This document shows, piece after piece, positions 54,784-63,551 of a DNA stretch of 64,000 bases. The stretch is from Liquorilactobacillus capillatus DSM 19910 (lineage in GTDB: Bacteria; Bacillota; Bacilli; Lactobacillales; Lactobacillaceae): NCBI RefSeq assembly GCF_001434915.1, contig NZ_AZEF01000013.1, positions 1-64,000 on the forward strand, written 5' to 3'. A program made the translations under genes and the position numbers. Every line of letters begins with the position of its first letter. Position 1 is the stretch's first letter. Below the pieces are notes generated by a model that was given only the letters and a program-made list of their open reading frames with translations, was not told the DNA's origin and did not search any database.

Positions 54784-55530
54784 ATGTTTGATAGTTTACA
54801 AAAAATTAAAATAAATTGGAAAATAATTATTTTCTGGATAGGTATACTGATATTTGATGATTTTATTTTTACCCCTTTGAGTGTAATGTTACATCTGAGA
54901 GGATCATACTGGCTACTAGGAGTGTATTTTAAATTAGCAGAGCTTTTATGTGCAGTCGTATTAAATACGTTGCTACTTCATCAAAAGGTACATTTGAGAA
55001 CTAGGATAGGTAAAAATTCAGTGATGCTATTTTGGGCTATGGGTGCTATTTTATTGCTAACTTTAACTAGTCTAAATGGTAACGTTAAGACGGCCTTAAT
55101 CGTTGGAACGATTGCTAGTATTCCAGAGGAATATATTTTTAGAAGCGTGATATTAGGTAGTTTACTTAGCGGTATATCCCACGTGAGAGCTGTTAAACCA
55201 GTGTTAATACAGATAGCTGTTTCTAGTTTGTTATTTAGTCTTTATCACTTAGGCAATGTAAGGTTTGACGGCTTACCAGGGACGTTGCTGCAAATGATTC
55301 AGGTTTTGGGGTTAGGTTTTCTTTTAGGGTGCTTATATGTAAAAAAGGGCAGTTTGATCTTCCCACTAATCGTTCATTTCTTTTTGGATTATATAGTCAC
55401 GATAATAGGAAAAGGAGTTGTTGCACCGTCAGTATCACAGCTAACTATTTTTAGTCTAGGTTCAGCTCTGTTTATTATGTGTGTGTATGTTATGGTCGGG
55501 CTTATTCTATTAGATATACATAACTATTAA
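54784..55530 (+). CDS. CPBP family intramembrane metalloprotease
   Basis: 248 residues, about seven helices. Motifs IPEEYIFRSVI (EE..R), SLLFSLYHLGN and HFFLDYI are the CPBP/Abi active site. In lactic bacteria these proteins are often beside bacteriocin genes and give self-immunity. It follows the immunity gene by 84 bp, which supports a shared role. Confidence 0.85.
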   Translation: MFDSLQKIKINWKIIIFWIGILIFDDFIFTPLSVMLHLRGSYWLLGVYFKLAELLCAVVLNTLLLHQKVHLRTRIGKNSVMLFWAMGAILLLTLTSLNGNVKTALIVGTIASIPEEYIFRSVILGSLLSGISHVRAVKPVLIQIAVSSLLFSLYHLGNVRFDGLPGTLLQMIQVLGLGFLLGCLYVKKGSLIFPLIVHFFLDYIVTIIGKGVVAPSVSQLTIFSLGSALFIMCVYVMVGLILLDIHNY

Positions 55531-55555
55531 GCTTTAATACATTAAATTAAAATAC

Positions 55556-55603
55556 AGAAAACCCGCAAACTTACTGTGGAAGCTGAGTGTTTGCGGGTCT
55601 TTT
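55556..55603. terminator. Bidirectional terminator between CPBP gene and brnQ
   Basis: ACCCGCAAAC and GTTTGCGGGT form a perfect 10-bp stem with A residues left and T residues right; it serves both converging genes. Confidence 0.9.
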
Positions 55604-55612
55604 AATATATGT

Positions 55613-56995
55613 TTAGCGTTGGCTAGGAGAAACACGACTAATAACAGGCTGTAGGAAATGATAACTTAGTCCAAGGACAGTTCCGATCAAAGCTGGGACG
55701 ACCCAGTCCATTCCAATTGCTGAAAAAGGAAGGACACTATGTTGAAAGGCCGTTAAAGTTTTTCCCAGACCACTTTGGCTGATAACAGCAGGGAATGAAC
55801 TAATCATGTCTAATAGAGCGGGGATAGTTGTAAAACCAACAACTAGTCCATATACAACTGGATCGTGGTCAAACAAAGGTGAACAAACTGATAAAAGGAT
55901 CAAGACCATTGCAAAGGGATAAAGGAACATTAGAATAGGTGTTGACCACTCAATGATGGTATCCAATCCAAAGTTGGCGGTAATGAAGGAGACAGAACAC
56001 ATTAAAGCTAACCAAACATGATAACTAAGTTGGGGAAAATGTTTATGAAAGTCTTGTGCAAAAGCGGCAACTAAACCAACAGCAGTTGTTAAGCAGGTCA
56101 GGGTCATTAAAGTAGCTAATAGAGCATGACCAATACCACCCATATAAAAGGAAACGATTTGATTAAAGGCTACGCCTCCATCAGCAGACAGTTTAAAATG
56201 GGCGAGGGTCGTTGCACCAAGCCAGATCAAACCGATATATAAGATACCTATAGCCGCAGTAGCAAGGAATCCAGCTTGAGCTGTAACACGAGCATTGCTG
56301 CTGGGTTTAGTTTTTCCCAACTGGCGAACAGCCGTAACAACAGTTACACCAAAAGCTAAACCAGCTAGAGCATCCATAGTATTGTAGCCCTGTAAGAAAC
56401 CATTAAAGAAAGCAGCTTGGTGATAAGCGTGTACGGCAGGTTGTGTACTTGCTGCACCTAGTGGATGGGCAAAAGCAAGTAAAAAGATACTAAATAATAG
56501 CAGTAAAAAAATAGGGTTCAAGATCTTTCCCAGGCTGTTTAGGATATTAGACTCTTGATATGCGATGAAAAAGGCAAAGATAAAAAATAGAGCTGAAAAA
56601 ATTAGCAATCCTGGACGAGCCCAAGAAGTTGGTAACAGGGGCTGGACCCCGACTGTAAAAGGAACGGTGGCAGTCCGGGGAGTTCCGAATAATGGTCCAA
56701 TAGTTGCATGAATTAAAATCATGAAGGTTAAAGCAAAGATATGGCCTAATGGTTTACCGATATCATAGACACCTTCAGATTTGGTAACACTGATTGCTAG
56801 TACAGAAAGTAGCGGTAGGGCAACAGCTGTTACTAAGAAACCAAGCATTGCTACGAACCAGTGAGAACCTGCCATTTGGCCTAAATGTAAGGGAAAGATT
56901 AGGTTTCCCGCTCCGAAAAATAATGCAAATAACATTGAACTAACGATAAAGTATTCTTTTTTGTTTAGTGGTTTTTTATTCAAATCCTGATTCAT
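55613..56995 (-). CDS. brnQ: Branched-chain amino acid:cation symporter BrnQ
   Basis: 460 residues with 12 helices. The start GAGNLIFPLHLGQMAG and VVTAVRQLGK loop are typical of BrnQ (LIVCS family). It imports leucine, isoleucine and valine with sodium or protons. A T-box leader with an ATC (isoleucine) specifier candidate lies upstream on the same strand. Confidence 0.93.
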   Translation of the reverse strand: MNQDLNKKPLNKKEYFIVSSMLFALFFGAGNLIFPLHLGQMAGSHWFVAMLGFLVTAVALPLLSVLAISVTKSEGVYDIGKPLGHIFALTFMILIHATIGPLFGTPRTATVPFTVGVQPLLPTSWARPGLLIFSALFFIFAFFIAYQESNILNSLGKILNPIFLLLLFSIFLLAFAHPLGAASTQPAVHAYHQAAFFNGFLQGYNTMDALAGLAFGVTVVTAVRQLGKTKPSSNARVTAQAGFLATAAIGILYIGLIWLGATTLAHFKLSADGGVAFNQIVSFYMGGIGHALLATLMTLTCLTTAVGLVAAFAQDFHKHFPQLSYHVWLALMCSVSFITANFGLDTIIEWSTPILMFLYPFAMVLILLSVCSPLFDHDPVVYGLVVGFTTIPALLDMISSFPAVISQSGLGKTLTAFQHSVLPFSAIGMDWVVPALIGTVLGLSYHFLQPVISRVSPSQR

Positions 56996-57098
56996 TCTTG
57001 ATCTACCCCTTTTTTTCTTGGATTGTTTAAACGTTTAATCTGACTAATATCACTTTCATCTTTCAAATTCATCACCCTCTCCATTCAAAAACGCTACG

Positions 57099-57380
57099 AA
57101 AAAAGCACCCCTAATCTGCTATAACAGATTAAGGGTGCTTAATAGCACGGTACCACCTTATTTTTATAACCATCAAAGATGATTAAATCTCACGTACGGC
57201 TAAAAAAGCGATACGCCAGCACGATAAAGGGTGCCACCAGTGTACGTTACTAAGATTTCAGTACATCGCTCAAAAGGGATTTTCCCGTTCGTTATCATGC
57301 TTTCTCTCACCAAACAAAGCTCGCTTTATGAATACAGAAGGTACTTAACTTTCTCACAGCGTTTCCGTGTATATTAACTT
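57099..57380 (-). promoter_or_regulatory. T-box leader upstream of brnQ
   Basis: Minus strand: promoter TTGACA at 57410-57415 and TACACT at 57387-57392, 17 bp apart. The T-box core AAGGTGGTACCGTG lies at 57145-57160, and a terminator (AAGCACCC...GGGGTGCTT then T run) ends at about 57099. A likely specifier is ATC (isoleucine) at 57254-57256 in GAAATC. Uncharged tRNA would bind and allow read-through into brnQ. Confidence 0.9.
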
Positions 57381-57512
57381 GGGAATAGTGTACTATTAAA
57401 ATAATTATTTGTCAATTTATTATTACAGGATAACAAAAAAATGATTACGGTAGAGTGCAGAGGAAGGGAGTTCTTACAATATGTCACTTGCTATATTTTA
57501 AAACTAAAATGA

Positions 57513-57552
57513 TAACAGCCTAATCAAAAGCCACCTTTTGATTAGGCTGTTA
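57513..57552. terminator. Bidirectional terminator between T-box-brnQ and the IS remnant
   Basis: AACAGCCTAATCAAAAG and CTTTTGATTAGGCTGTT form a perfect 17-bp stem with a 4-nt loop. Confidence 0.85.
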
Positions 57553-57575
57553 GTTTATTAATATCTGCGAATAAA

Positions 57576-57679
57576 CCACAAGTTTTACTTGTGGGGGTGA
57601 AAAAAGCTTCAGCGTGAAAAACTCCCTTTCGATATAATAGTTTTTGGCTACCAACCAAGACTAAAATCGAAAGGGAATT
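57576..57679 (+). mobile_element. Left end of an IS200/IS605-type element
   Basis: CCACAAG-TTTTAC-TTGTGG is a subterminal hairpin like those bound by TnpA at IS200/IS605 ends. A second hairpin (CCCTTTCGAT with ATCGAAAGGG) lies just upstream of the transposase start, as in IS200 leaders. The right end is missing. Confidence 0.7.
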
Positions 57680-57685
57680 TTTGCC

Positions 57686-59239
57686 TTGTCTAAAGACGCT
57701 AATAGCTTAACACATACTAGATGGAATTGTAAGTATCACATTGTTTTCACACCCAAATATAGAAGAAAAGTAACTTATGGACAATTAAGAAAAGATATCG
57801 GGCATATTCTTCGGCGGTTGTGTGAATTGAAGGATGTTGAAATTATTGAGGCACATGCAATGCCGGATCATATACATATGTTAGTAAAAATATCGCCGAA
57901 GATGAGTGTTTCTAGATTCATGGGACATGTTGGGAAGAAGAATATTTATCTCAGTTGGCCGTTTGTTTATTCAATGCTGATTCTAAATTATATGGGGCAA
58001 GGTTCTTGGATTATGACACATATTCAGCAAGATAACTTACTAGAACAGTCATCTAATCCCTTTTTTGAGATCCTACCGGGTCAGTGGCGTTTTGTTGGTG
58101 TCATTTTAGCAACATTAGCGGCTATTATTGCATCACAAGCTCTTATTTCGGGCGCATATACACTTGTTAGTGAAGCGATCAACTTAAAGGTAGTTCCTCG
58201 TTTGAGGACCTTCTATCCCAGTGATACTAGGGGACAGATGTATATCAGTACCGTTAACTGGATATTATGTATCATTGGACTTCTAGTAGTTTGGTCTTTT
58301 AGAACATCACATAATATGGAGGCCACATACGGACTCTCAATTACGATCACAATGTTAATGACGACGATCCTTTTATTTGAATTTATCAAAAAACACGGGC
58401 AACTAATAACTGCCGGGGTATTCTTAATTTTATTTGGCAGTATTGAAGCCGTCTTCTTGATTGCTAGTTTAGGTAAGTTTATCCATGGTGGCTACGCTAC
58501 TTTAATTATTATGAGTGCTATTTTGGCAGTGATGATTATTTGGTTTTATGGTAACAAACGCCGGGAAGCCATTTCAAAACAAGATGATTATTTATCACTG
58601 AAAAATTATCGTAAACAGTTGATCAATCTCTCACAGGATGAAAAAGAACCTTTATTTGCAACAAATTTAGTATATATTGCTAATATGCACCAGAACTATC
58701 TGCTTAAACGAGCTATTATCTATTCGCTGATTGGCTCAAAACCTAAACGAGCAGCTGTCTACTGGTTTGTTACAGTTCATGAATCATCAGATCCATATGA
58801 AAAAAGTTATGCGGTTGATATGTTAGGGAGTAGCAATCTTGTCCATGTTATTTTTAACTTAGGATTCAAGGTTGAGCCGCAAATTCATGCTTATATTAAA
58901 CAGATTGCGAATGATCTTATTAAGCAAGGTGTTTTAGCACCGCAGTTTCTACGCTATGCAATCGATAAACACGGAATCGTAGGAGATTTTAAATACGTTA
59001 TCTCAAACCAGTATTACACGGATTTATTAAATTTGCCGAATGTTTATACATGGGACAGATTTCTAATCGGGGGACGGTTATGGTTGCAGTCGCATACAGT
59101 TGCACCTAGTAGCTTTTATGGACTTGAATTCAGTGATGTTGTAGAGGAATTTGTGCCGTTATTTATTGAGAATCAAAAACGTAAAAAACTAACACAGTTA
59201 TTTGTTAAAAATACAGTTAAGAAGAATAATAAGAGCTAG
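57686..59239 (+). CDS. Chimeric ORF: IS200 TnpA N-terminus fused to Kup potassium transporter C-terminus
   Basis: 517 residues in one open frame. Residues 1-80 are an IS200/IS605 TnpA (start RWNCKYHIVFTPKYRRK; HUH motif DHIHML with H62 and H64), cut before the catalytic tyrosine. From about residue 79 on, the sequence is a Kup/HAK potassium uptake protein (MGHVGKKNIYLSWPF, LNYMGQGSWIM, then several membrane helices and the cytoplasmic C-terminal domain). Roughly the first 220-230 residues of Kup are missing. The join falls on an ATGGG/MG shared by both. It cannot be a working transposase and is unlikely to be a full transporter. Start is TTG. Confidence 0.85.
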   Translation: MSKDANSLTHTRWNCKYHIVFTPKYRRKVTYGQLRKDIGHILRRLCELKDVEIIEAHAMPDHIHMLVKISPKMSVSRFMGHVGKKNIYLSWPFVYSMLILNYMGQGSWIMTHIQQDNLLEQSSNPFFEILPGQWRFVGVILATLAAIIASQALISGAYTLVSEAINLKVVPRLRTFYPSDTRGQMYISTVNWILCIIGLLVVWSFRTSHNMEATYGLSITITMLMTTILLFEFIKKHGQLITAGVFLILFGSIEAVFLIASLGKFIHGGYATLIIMSAILAVMIIWFYGNKRREAISKQDDYLSLKNYRKQLINLSQDEKEPLFATNLVYIANMHQNYLLKRAIIYSLIGSKPKRAAVYWFVTVHESSDPYEKSYAVDMLGSSNLVHVIFNLGFKVEPQIHAYIKQIANDLIKQGVLAPQFLRYAIDKHGIVGDFKYVISNQYYTDLLNLPNVYTWDRFLIGGRLWLQSHTVAPSSFYGLEFSDVVEEFVPLFIENQKRKKLTQLFVKNTVKKNNKS

Positions 59240-59261
59240 TTACTAGCGAAGAAACCTTAAT

Positions 59262-59308
59262 TAATAAAGAGCCGGGTCAAAGATTTTCATTTTGACGCGG
59301 TTTTTTGT
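59262..59308 (+). terminator. Terminator after the chimeric gene
   Basis: GCCGgGTCAAA pairs with TTTGACgCGGT with mismatches, then a T run. It should end the chimeric transcript. Confidence 0.7.
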
Positions 59309-59382
59309 ATTTTTCTTGATATCTGTCAATTTATTCTGAGATAAAGAGTCTTAAACTAATAGTAGAAAAGGAGGAGAGTGCG

Positions 59383-61224
59383 ATGGGCAAGATCCAAGGT
59401 TTCTTAAAAAGATATGAACGTCAAAATGTTTTGCTAATGACTATTCTGTTAGTATGTGCGGGAATAGTTCATTATTTAAGTGGAGCGGGACTCAGTTATA
59501 AACTCTTGTTAGTTATAGTTGCATTATTTGGCGGAATACCAATAGCACTTAGAGCCAGCGGGGCCCTGTGGTATAAGGTTACTTCGATTGAATTGTTAGT
59601 AACAGTTGCAGTTATTGGCGCATTGGTTATTGGTGAATTCAATGAAGCTGCAATTGTCGTATGGTTATTCAGTCTGGGTAATATCCTTGAAGCTATTACT
59701 TTGAAAAAGACCCGTTCAGCGGTTAAAAAGTTAGCTGAAATGGTACCACAAACAGCTTTAAAAGTAAGTAAGAGCGATAATGCTATCGTTACAAAAGTTG
59801 ACATTGATGATGTCATTGTAGGCGACGATCTTTTAGTAAAAACAGGGATGCAGATCCCTGTTGATGGAGTAGTCATTGCAGGCGGTGGCTATGTTAATGA
59901 GGCCAGTATTACAGGTGAGGCGAAAAGAGTAAAAAAGCGGATTACAGATAGTGTTTCAGCTGGGACAATTTTGGAAAATGGGACATTGACAGTTACGACT
60001 CGAAGCGTGGGAGAAGAAACAACTTTTGGGAGAATTATTGAATTAGTTGAGGAAGCTCAAGATAGTAAAGTAAGTGCACAAAAAGTTATCGATAAGTTTG
60101 CTAAGCATTACACGCCGCTCGTAATTGTAGCAGCATTGATTGTTGGACTACTTTTTAAGAATGTTAGGCTAGGAATTACAATTCTTGTACTAGGCTGTCC
60201 AGGTGCATTAGTAATAGGAGTCCCCGTATCAACTGTTGCGGGAATCGGGAGTGCAGCACGCAAGGGGATCCTTGTGAAGGGTAGTAGTAGTTTTCAGTTA
60301 TTAAAAAAGATTGATATACTTGCTTTTGATAAAACGGGAACCCTTACTAAGGGAATGCCAGTACTTACAGCAACCTTTACCTATGAAGGTGACGTAGAGA
60401 GTAACCATCGTCTTCTCTACAGTATTGAACGTGAATCAGATCATCCGTTAGCAAAAGTAATCGTAGCGGAGTATAACAGATGTCAATCGTTACCGGTTAG
60501 CCAGACAATTGTGATAAAAGGGCGAGGGATACAAGCTGAAGTTAATGGGGAAAAAGTTTTGGTAGGAAATGAACGTTTGCTCAAAGACAATAATGTAGAT
60601 ATTCGAGCCGCAGTCCGAGATAGAGATACGCAAGCCGGGAAGTCATTGCTGTATCTTGCAGTCAACGGTAAGTTACATGAATTGCTTGCAATTAGTGATA
60701 CGCTGCGCGCGGGTGTACCGAAAGCTTTTCAGCAGTTGAAACAGTTAGGTTTACAGCAGCTGGTAATTCTCTCGGGCGATAATACAGCTGCGGTTGAGCA
60801 ACTGGGACATAAGTTGGGAATCAGCAAGTCCTTCGCTAACTTACTGCCTGCTGATAAGGCAGCTGCGGTTAAACAGTACCAAAATCAGGGACAACGTGTG
60901 GCTTTTATTGGAGATGGAATTAATGATAGTCCAGCTTTGACTACCGCTGATCTTGGGATCGCGATGGGGAATGGGACTGATGTTGCATTAGATGTTTCTG
61001 AGGTTGTTTTGATGAATTCCGATTTTGAGAAATTACCGCAAGCTATTTCATTTGCCCGAAGAGTAATGAGAAATATGACTGAAAATATTATCATTGCAGT
61101 TGCTGTGGTAGGTTTGCTGTTTATGGGACTAGTGACAGGGCATATTTACATGGCTTCAGGAATGTTTTTTCACGAATTAAGCATTTTAGTCGTGATCTTT
61201 AATGGAATGCGGCTTTTAAGATAA
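59383..61224 (+). CDS. Heavy-metal P1B-type ATPase with CPG motif
   Basis: 613 residues: about eight helices, actuator motif ITGEA, membrane metal motif GCPGAL (C272-P273-G274) in place of the usual CPC, phosphorylation D316 in DKTGTLT, HP dipeptide in SDHPLA and hinge GDGINDSPA. There is no N-terminal metal-binding domain; the small HMA protein encoded next may supply it. It exports a metal ion (the ion is uncertain: the CPG form is unusual). AAGGAGGAGAG precedes the ATG. First of four genes on the same strand. Confidence 0.88.
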   Translation: MGKIQGFLKRYERQNVLLMTILLVCAGIVHYLSGAGLSYKLLLVIVALFGGIPIALRASGALWYKVTSIELLVTVAVIGALVIGEFNEAAIVVWLFSLGNILEAITLKKTRSAVKKLAEMVPQTALKVSKSDNAIVTKVDIDDVIVGDDLLVKTGMQIPVDGVVIAGGGYVNEASITGEAKRVKKRITDSVSAGTILENGTLTVTTRSVGEETTFGRIIELVEEAQDSKVSAQKVIDKFAKHYTPLVIVAALIVGLLFKNVRLGITILVLGCPGALVIGVPVSTVAGIGSAARKGILVKGSSSFQLLKKIDILAFDKTGTLTKGMPVLTATFTYEGDVESNHRLLYSIERESDHPLAKVIVAEYNRCQSLPVSQTIVIKGRGIQAEVNGEKVLVGNERLLKDNNVDIRAAVRDRDTQAGKSLLYLAVNGKLHELLAISDTLRAGVPKAFQQLKQLGLQQLVILSGDNTAAVEQLGHKLGISKSFANLLPADKAAAVKQYQNQGQRVAFIGDGINDSPALTTADLGIAMGNGTDVALDVSEVVLMNSDFEKLPQAISFARRVMRNMTENIIIAVAVVGLLFMGLVTGHIYMASGMFFHELSILVVIFNGMRLLR

Positions 61225-61273
61225 TAAACAGATTATTATCCCAATTTTACATTATATGAAAGGAATGAGTACA

Positions 61274-61504
61274 ATGATAAAAATAACGATGGTTTTAGGT
61301 GAACTAACGTGTCCATCTTGTCTAACTAAAATTCAGGCAGCACTTGAAAGTCAGGGAGCCCAGGAAGTAAAAGTTCTCTTTAACACAGGGAAAGTTATTA
61401 TTCGAACAACTAAAAGTAAGCCAAGTGCGGCAGCTTTTAAGCAAGTTGTGACTGATTTAGGGTATAAGGTTTTGAAAGTGCGTGTTAAGGAGGAAACTAA
61501 ATAA
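61274..61504 (+). CDS. Heavy-metal-associated (HMA) domain protein
   Basis: 76 residues. The ferredoxin-like HMA fold has ELTCPSCLTKI with two cysteines in the CxxC loop and VIIRT strands. It probably hands metal to the ATPase upstream. GAAAGGAATGAGTACA precedes the ATG at 61274; the ATG at 61256 is part of this site. It overlaps the next gene by one base. Confidence 0.85.
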   Translation: MIKITMVLGELTCPSCLTKIQAALESQGAQEVKVLFNTGKVIIRTTKSKPSAAAFKQVVTDLGYKVLKVRVKEETK

Positions 61505-62049
61505 TGTTAGCGGGAAAAAAGTACCAAGAAGAGTTAAAACAGGCAGATCAGGACCACCATACGCCGACTGCTGGCGCAATGGTGGGGCATATTACTGCAA
61601 ATTTATTAATTCATAGTCTTAAAATCAACCAAGCAAAGTGGTTTGTTAAGGAAACAGCTGTACTTTTTATGGAACAAAATGCTAATGAATGGCTAAGAAA
61701 AGAATATGTGTATTTTGATAAGATCAATGAATTAATGGTAAGTGAAGGCGAGGCGATACCAACAGTTACCACTCAACTCGTGGAATATACAATGCTCCAA
61801 GAAGACGGTGCCCAAAAGTATGAAGCAGGTGAGCAGCAGATCTTTGATCTGATTAAAGACTTTGATACACAGTTGCTTTTTATTACCCGGGCAATAAAAT
61901 TAGCTGAACAAGAGGGAAAGACAGCTTTGCGTTATGAATTAGGTGAGTTGGACGGATGGATAAAAAAGCAGATTTTTAAAGGTCAGCGCTTTTTAGGACA
62001 CGAGCTGACGGAAGGTTTAACTTCAGCCGAAATTGATGAGGATGATTAG
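61504..62049 (+). CDS. Dps-like ferritin family protein
   Basis: 181 residues, four-helix type. KYFNEWLRKEYVYFDKINEL-like helix with D, and SEGEAIPTVTTQLVEY correspond to the Dps region DxxAERI...GGxPxxT. Canonical ferroxidase residues are only partly present, so it is a divergent member. Dps proteins sequester iron and protect DNA. It overlaps the HMA gene and has AAGGAGGAAAC before the ATG. Being in a metal-export operon supports a metal-stress role. Confidence 0.75.
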   Translation: MLAGKKYQEELKQADQDHHTPTAGAMVGHITANLLIHSLKINQAKWFVKETAVLFMEQNANEWLRKEYVYFDKINELMVSEGEAIPTVTTQLVEYTMLQEDGAQKYEAGEQQIFDLIKDFDTQLLFITRAIKLAEQEGKTALRYELGELDGWIKKQIFKGQRFLGHELTEGLTSAEIDEDD

Positions 62050-62097
62050 CTGGTAGGGGGCTTATAATATTAGGGGAGAAAAAATAGGAGGATCTCA

Positions 62098-62778
62098 ATG
62101 GCTAATAGTAAAAAGGATCATCTCTGTGTGCAACATGTTCCTCTTTTTACCGTGTTAGAACGTGCAGAGCAAGAACAAATAGAACAGCTTATCCATTATA
62201 AGCAATTTAAACAGGGAGAACAGTTATTTATGCCAGGTAATCCACAGCAGCTTTTTATTGTAGCTCGCGGCGAAGTTAAAGTGTACCAGTTAACAGCAAA
62301 TGGGAAAGAACAATTCTTACGGGTATTAACGCAAGGAGAATATGAGGGTGAGACTTGGCTCTTTGGCAATGCCAATAATAATATTTTTGGTACTGCAACA
62401 ACGGAGACAGAGGTTTGTACTTTACACAGAACAGACTTACAGCGGCTATTAAAAAAGTATCCCGTTTTAGCAATAAAGTTATTAGAAAAGAGCGTTGCTA
62501 AAACAGTTGCTTTGGAAAAACAAAACAGGCTGTTGATGATAGACCGTGTAGAAGATCGCTTAGCGGCTTATTTGCTCAATATGGCTAAAGCTGGTGCAAG
62601 TGATTCGTTTACTATTGCAATGAAGATGAAAGAGCTAGCAGCTTTTCTGGGAACAACACCCGAGACGTTATCCCGGAAATTCAAGTTACTTGAAAAAGTT
62701 GGTTATATCAAACGACAACGCCGTCAAGTCGTACTAATAAATCCTCAAGGATTGGGTATGGTCGTAAGACATTATTGA
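62098..62778 (+). CDS. Crp/Fnr family regulator, FLP-like
   Basis: 226 residues: cyclic-nucleotide-binding-type barrel (about 15-130), then the Crp HTH (MKELAAFLGTTPETLSRKF). Two cysteines, C10 and C107, are 97 apart, the spacing of the redox-switch pair (Cys5, Cys102) of the Lactobacillus casei FLP protein. It is likely a thiol-based sensor of oxidative conditions controlling the metal operon upstream. ATAGGAGGATCTCA precedes the ATG. Confidence 0.88.
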   Translation: MANSKKDHLCVQHVPLFTVLERAEQEQIEQLIHYKQFKQGEQLFMPGNPQQLFIVARGEVKVYQLTANGKEQFLRVLTQGEYEGETWLFGNANNNIFGTATTETEVCTLHRTDLQRLLKKYPVLAIKLLEKSVAKTVALEKQNRLLMIDRVEDRLAAYLLNMAKAGASDSFTIAMKMKELAAFLGTTPETLSRKFKLLEKVGYIKRQRRQVVLINPQGLGMVVRHY

Positions 62779-62986
62779 TGGGAACAGTATGGCCGGACCG
62801 TTACGTAGCCTATGCGCTATCTTATCAGTATGGAAACTAGATGTTGAGAATTAAGGCGGTCGCGTTCTTATTGAAAAAATTGGATACGCAGGTTAAGATA
62901 ATATGAAATTTTTAACAGACTATAAAGTTGAATATATATGTTATAATGTAAGTGCATACATTTTGAATAGAAAGGAGATTGTTACT

Positions 62987-63232
62987 ATGTACATGATAAA
63001 ACTTAAAGTATCTTCTTTTGACACAACCTTTTGGGATGATGAGGGAAAATATTACTTAACTGGGACAACAAGCAACTCAGAAAAATATCAAGGAGGAATC
63101 AGATTTAATATTCGTAAGACAAATATTAGTGATTTGGTAAGAACTTCTAGTATTGATTTTACTAGTGATCCCAATGATAGTGCTGTAGTTGATGGCAATG
63201 ATCATGACCGGATTAAGCTCTCCTTTGCTTAG
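62987..63232 (+). CDS. Small unknown protein
   Basis: 81 residues: MYMIKLKVSSFDTTFWDDEG start, beta-rich, acidic, soluble. AAAGGAGATTGTTACT precedes the ATG at 62987, and a -10-like TATAAT lies about 45 bp upstream. A terminator follows. No family is recognised. Confidence 0.6.
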   Translation: MYMIKLKVSSFDTTFWDDEGKYYLTGTTSNSEKYQGGIRFNIRKTNISDLVRTSSIDFTSDPNDSAVVDGNDHDRIKLSFA

Positions 63233-63305
63233 AGTTTCTGGATATATCAATATAAAATAAAGAATACCACGAAGAACAACAAGTTGGTGTTTTGATTAAA
63301 TAAAA

Positions 63306-63344
63306 AGGGACCCAGTTAAAATTCAACTTTTGACTGGGTCCCTT
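63306..63344 (+). terminator. Terminator after the small protein gene
   Basis: GGGACCCAGTtAAAA and TTTTgACTGGGTCCC form a long stem with one mismatch. Only a short T pair follows. Confidence 0.8.
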
Positions 63345-63551
63345 AGCTATCTAGAGGTGGTGGTTTTGCTGTTTTATGTTAATAATTAGATTTAGATAAG
63401 CAATCTGTTAGGTTTACTGGTAAAATCAAGGTGTGTAAATAAATTAGGATGTTTTGTAGAGAGATTATATGTCAGTGCGTGGTGAGTGAAGTTGTTTTTG
63501 GATAACATATCACGGCTCAAAGCAAAAACTATATCTCATGGAGGTACTATT

